From assembly GCA_026225945.1 (NCBI GenBank), contig JAMJFZ010000107.1, positions 44,196,501-44,260,500 on the forward strand: DNA of 64,000 nucleotides, read 5' to 3'. Of this stretch, positions 63,745 to 64,000 are shown piece by piece. The notes below the pieces were generated by a model. It was not told the DNA's origin, searched no databases, and was given only the letters and a program-made list of their open reading frames with translations. This DNA comes from Cricetomys ansorgei. Taxonomy: Eukaryota > Chordata > Mammalia > Rodentia > Nesomyidae. Made by a program: the position numbers and the translations under genes. Positions within the stretch are counted from its first letter, which is position 1; every line of letters starts with the position of its first letter.

Positions 63745-63884
63745 AAATCATGTGCCTGTGTGGCAGTATGTGCACTCAGATCCCCTGGCAGCTGTGTAGT
63801 CGTGAGCCAAGAATGCCGGTACTGGGAACAGGATTCAGGTCCTCTGCAGGAGAAGCAAGCACTCACCACTGAGCTACCTCTCCC
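63745..63884 (-). mobile_element. B2/B3-type SINE
   Basis: The minus strand reads ggggagaggtagctcagtgg, then tgagtgcttgcttctcctgc and aggacctgaatcctg, a B3-like head and body. Confidence 0.65.
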
Positions 63885-64000
63885 CTGACTTGGTATACTC
63901 CATTTAGGTTTTTACGAAGAATTTTGATAATCTGATCTCTACCTGCTTTTCTAATCTAACCCCGATTATCACTTACTACAAACTCAGAGGGCACTTTCTC

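Larger units (their letters stand above)
54907..64000 (-). other. Fat1: Fat1 intron 1 (3' part; continues beyond the right edge)
   Basis: No CpG island or exon-1-like GC-rich promoter is visible, so the non-coding first exon probably lies beyond 64000. Identified contents are a hAT element (55063-55291), B2/B3-like SINEs (55345-55543, 61672-61778, 63745-63884), an old L2-like fragment (57655-57790), a 16-bp minisatellite (57985-58048) and a MaLR-type LTR (58929-59309). The stretches 55830-57420 and 59320-61660 show nothing I can assign. Confidence 0.75.

Noticed and set aside
63366..63869. 167-residue open frame on the minus strand near the right edge
   Set aside because: It overlaps a B2/B3-like SINE at 63745-63884 and shows no domain, so it is a chance frame.
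54907..64000. Search for Fat1 exon 1 and promoter
   Set aside because: No CpG-rich segment or credible donor after a GC-rich exon was seen. The promoter most likely lies outside the window.

Overview
This is vertebrate (mammalian, rodent) nuclear DNA. The only gene I can support is the giant atypical cadherin Fat1, which lies on the minus strand. The window holds two of its exons. The first coding exon (conventionally exon 2) is about 3.3 kb at 51621-54906. The next exon (exon 3) is 315 bp at 16557-16871. Together they encode residues 1 to about 1194 of a protein of roughly 4,600 residues: signal peptide plus about the first ten cadherin repeats. The non-coding first exon and promoter should lie beyond base 64000, and exon 4 onward lies before base 1. 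I found no second gene, operon, virus, CRISPR array or other self-contained system.

Layout from left to right: 1-16556 is the 5' part of Fat1 intron 3; 16557-16871 is exon 3; 16872-51620 is intron 2 (34.7 kb); 51621-54906 is exon 2 with the ATG; 54907-64000 is the 3' part of intron 1. The introns are filled with rodent interspersed repeats: B1, B2/B3-like, ID and B4-type SINEs, an Lx-like LINE-1 3' end, ORR1-like and other MaLR-type LTRs, hAT-type elements, old MIR/L2-like fragments and many microsatellites. B2/B4/ID/ORR1/Lx-type repeats point to a muroid rodent. Five B1 copies share a GTTACAACAGAG variant that I do not associate with typical mouse, rat or Chinese hamster B1, so I do not name the species.

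Most notable observations: the coding phase forces Fat1 intron 2 to begin with GC rather than GT (CAG|GCAAGT), making it a GC-AG intron. A GT four bases further in would frameshift the message to an early stop in exon 3. An ORR1-type LTR ends only 50 bp from the exon 3 acceptor. Several inter-repeat linkers in the N-terminal Fat1 ectodomain lack the usual calcium-binding motif. Repeat family names come from recognition by eye and were not checked with RepeatMasker.
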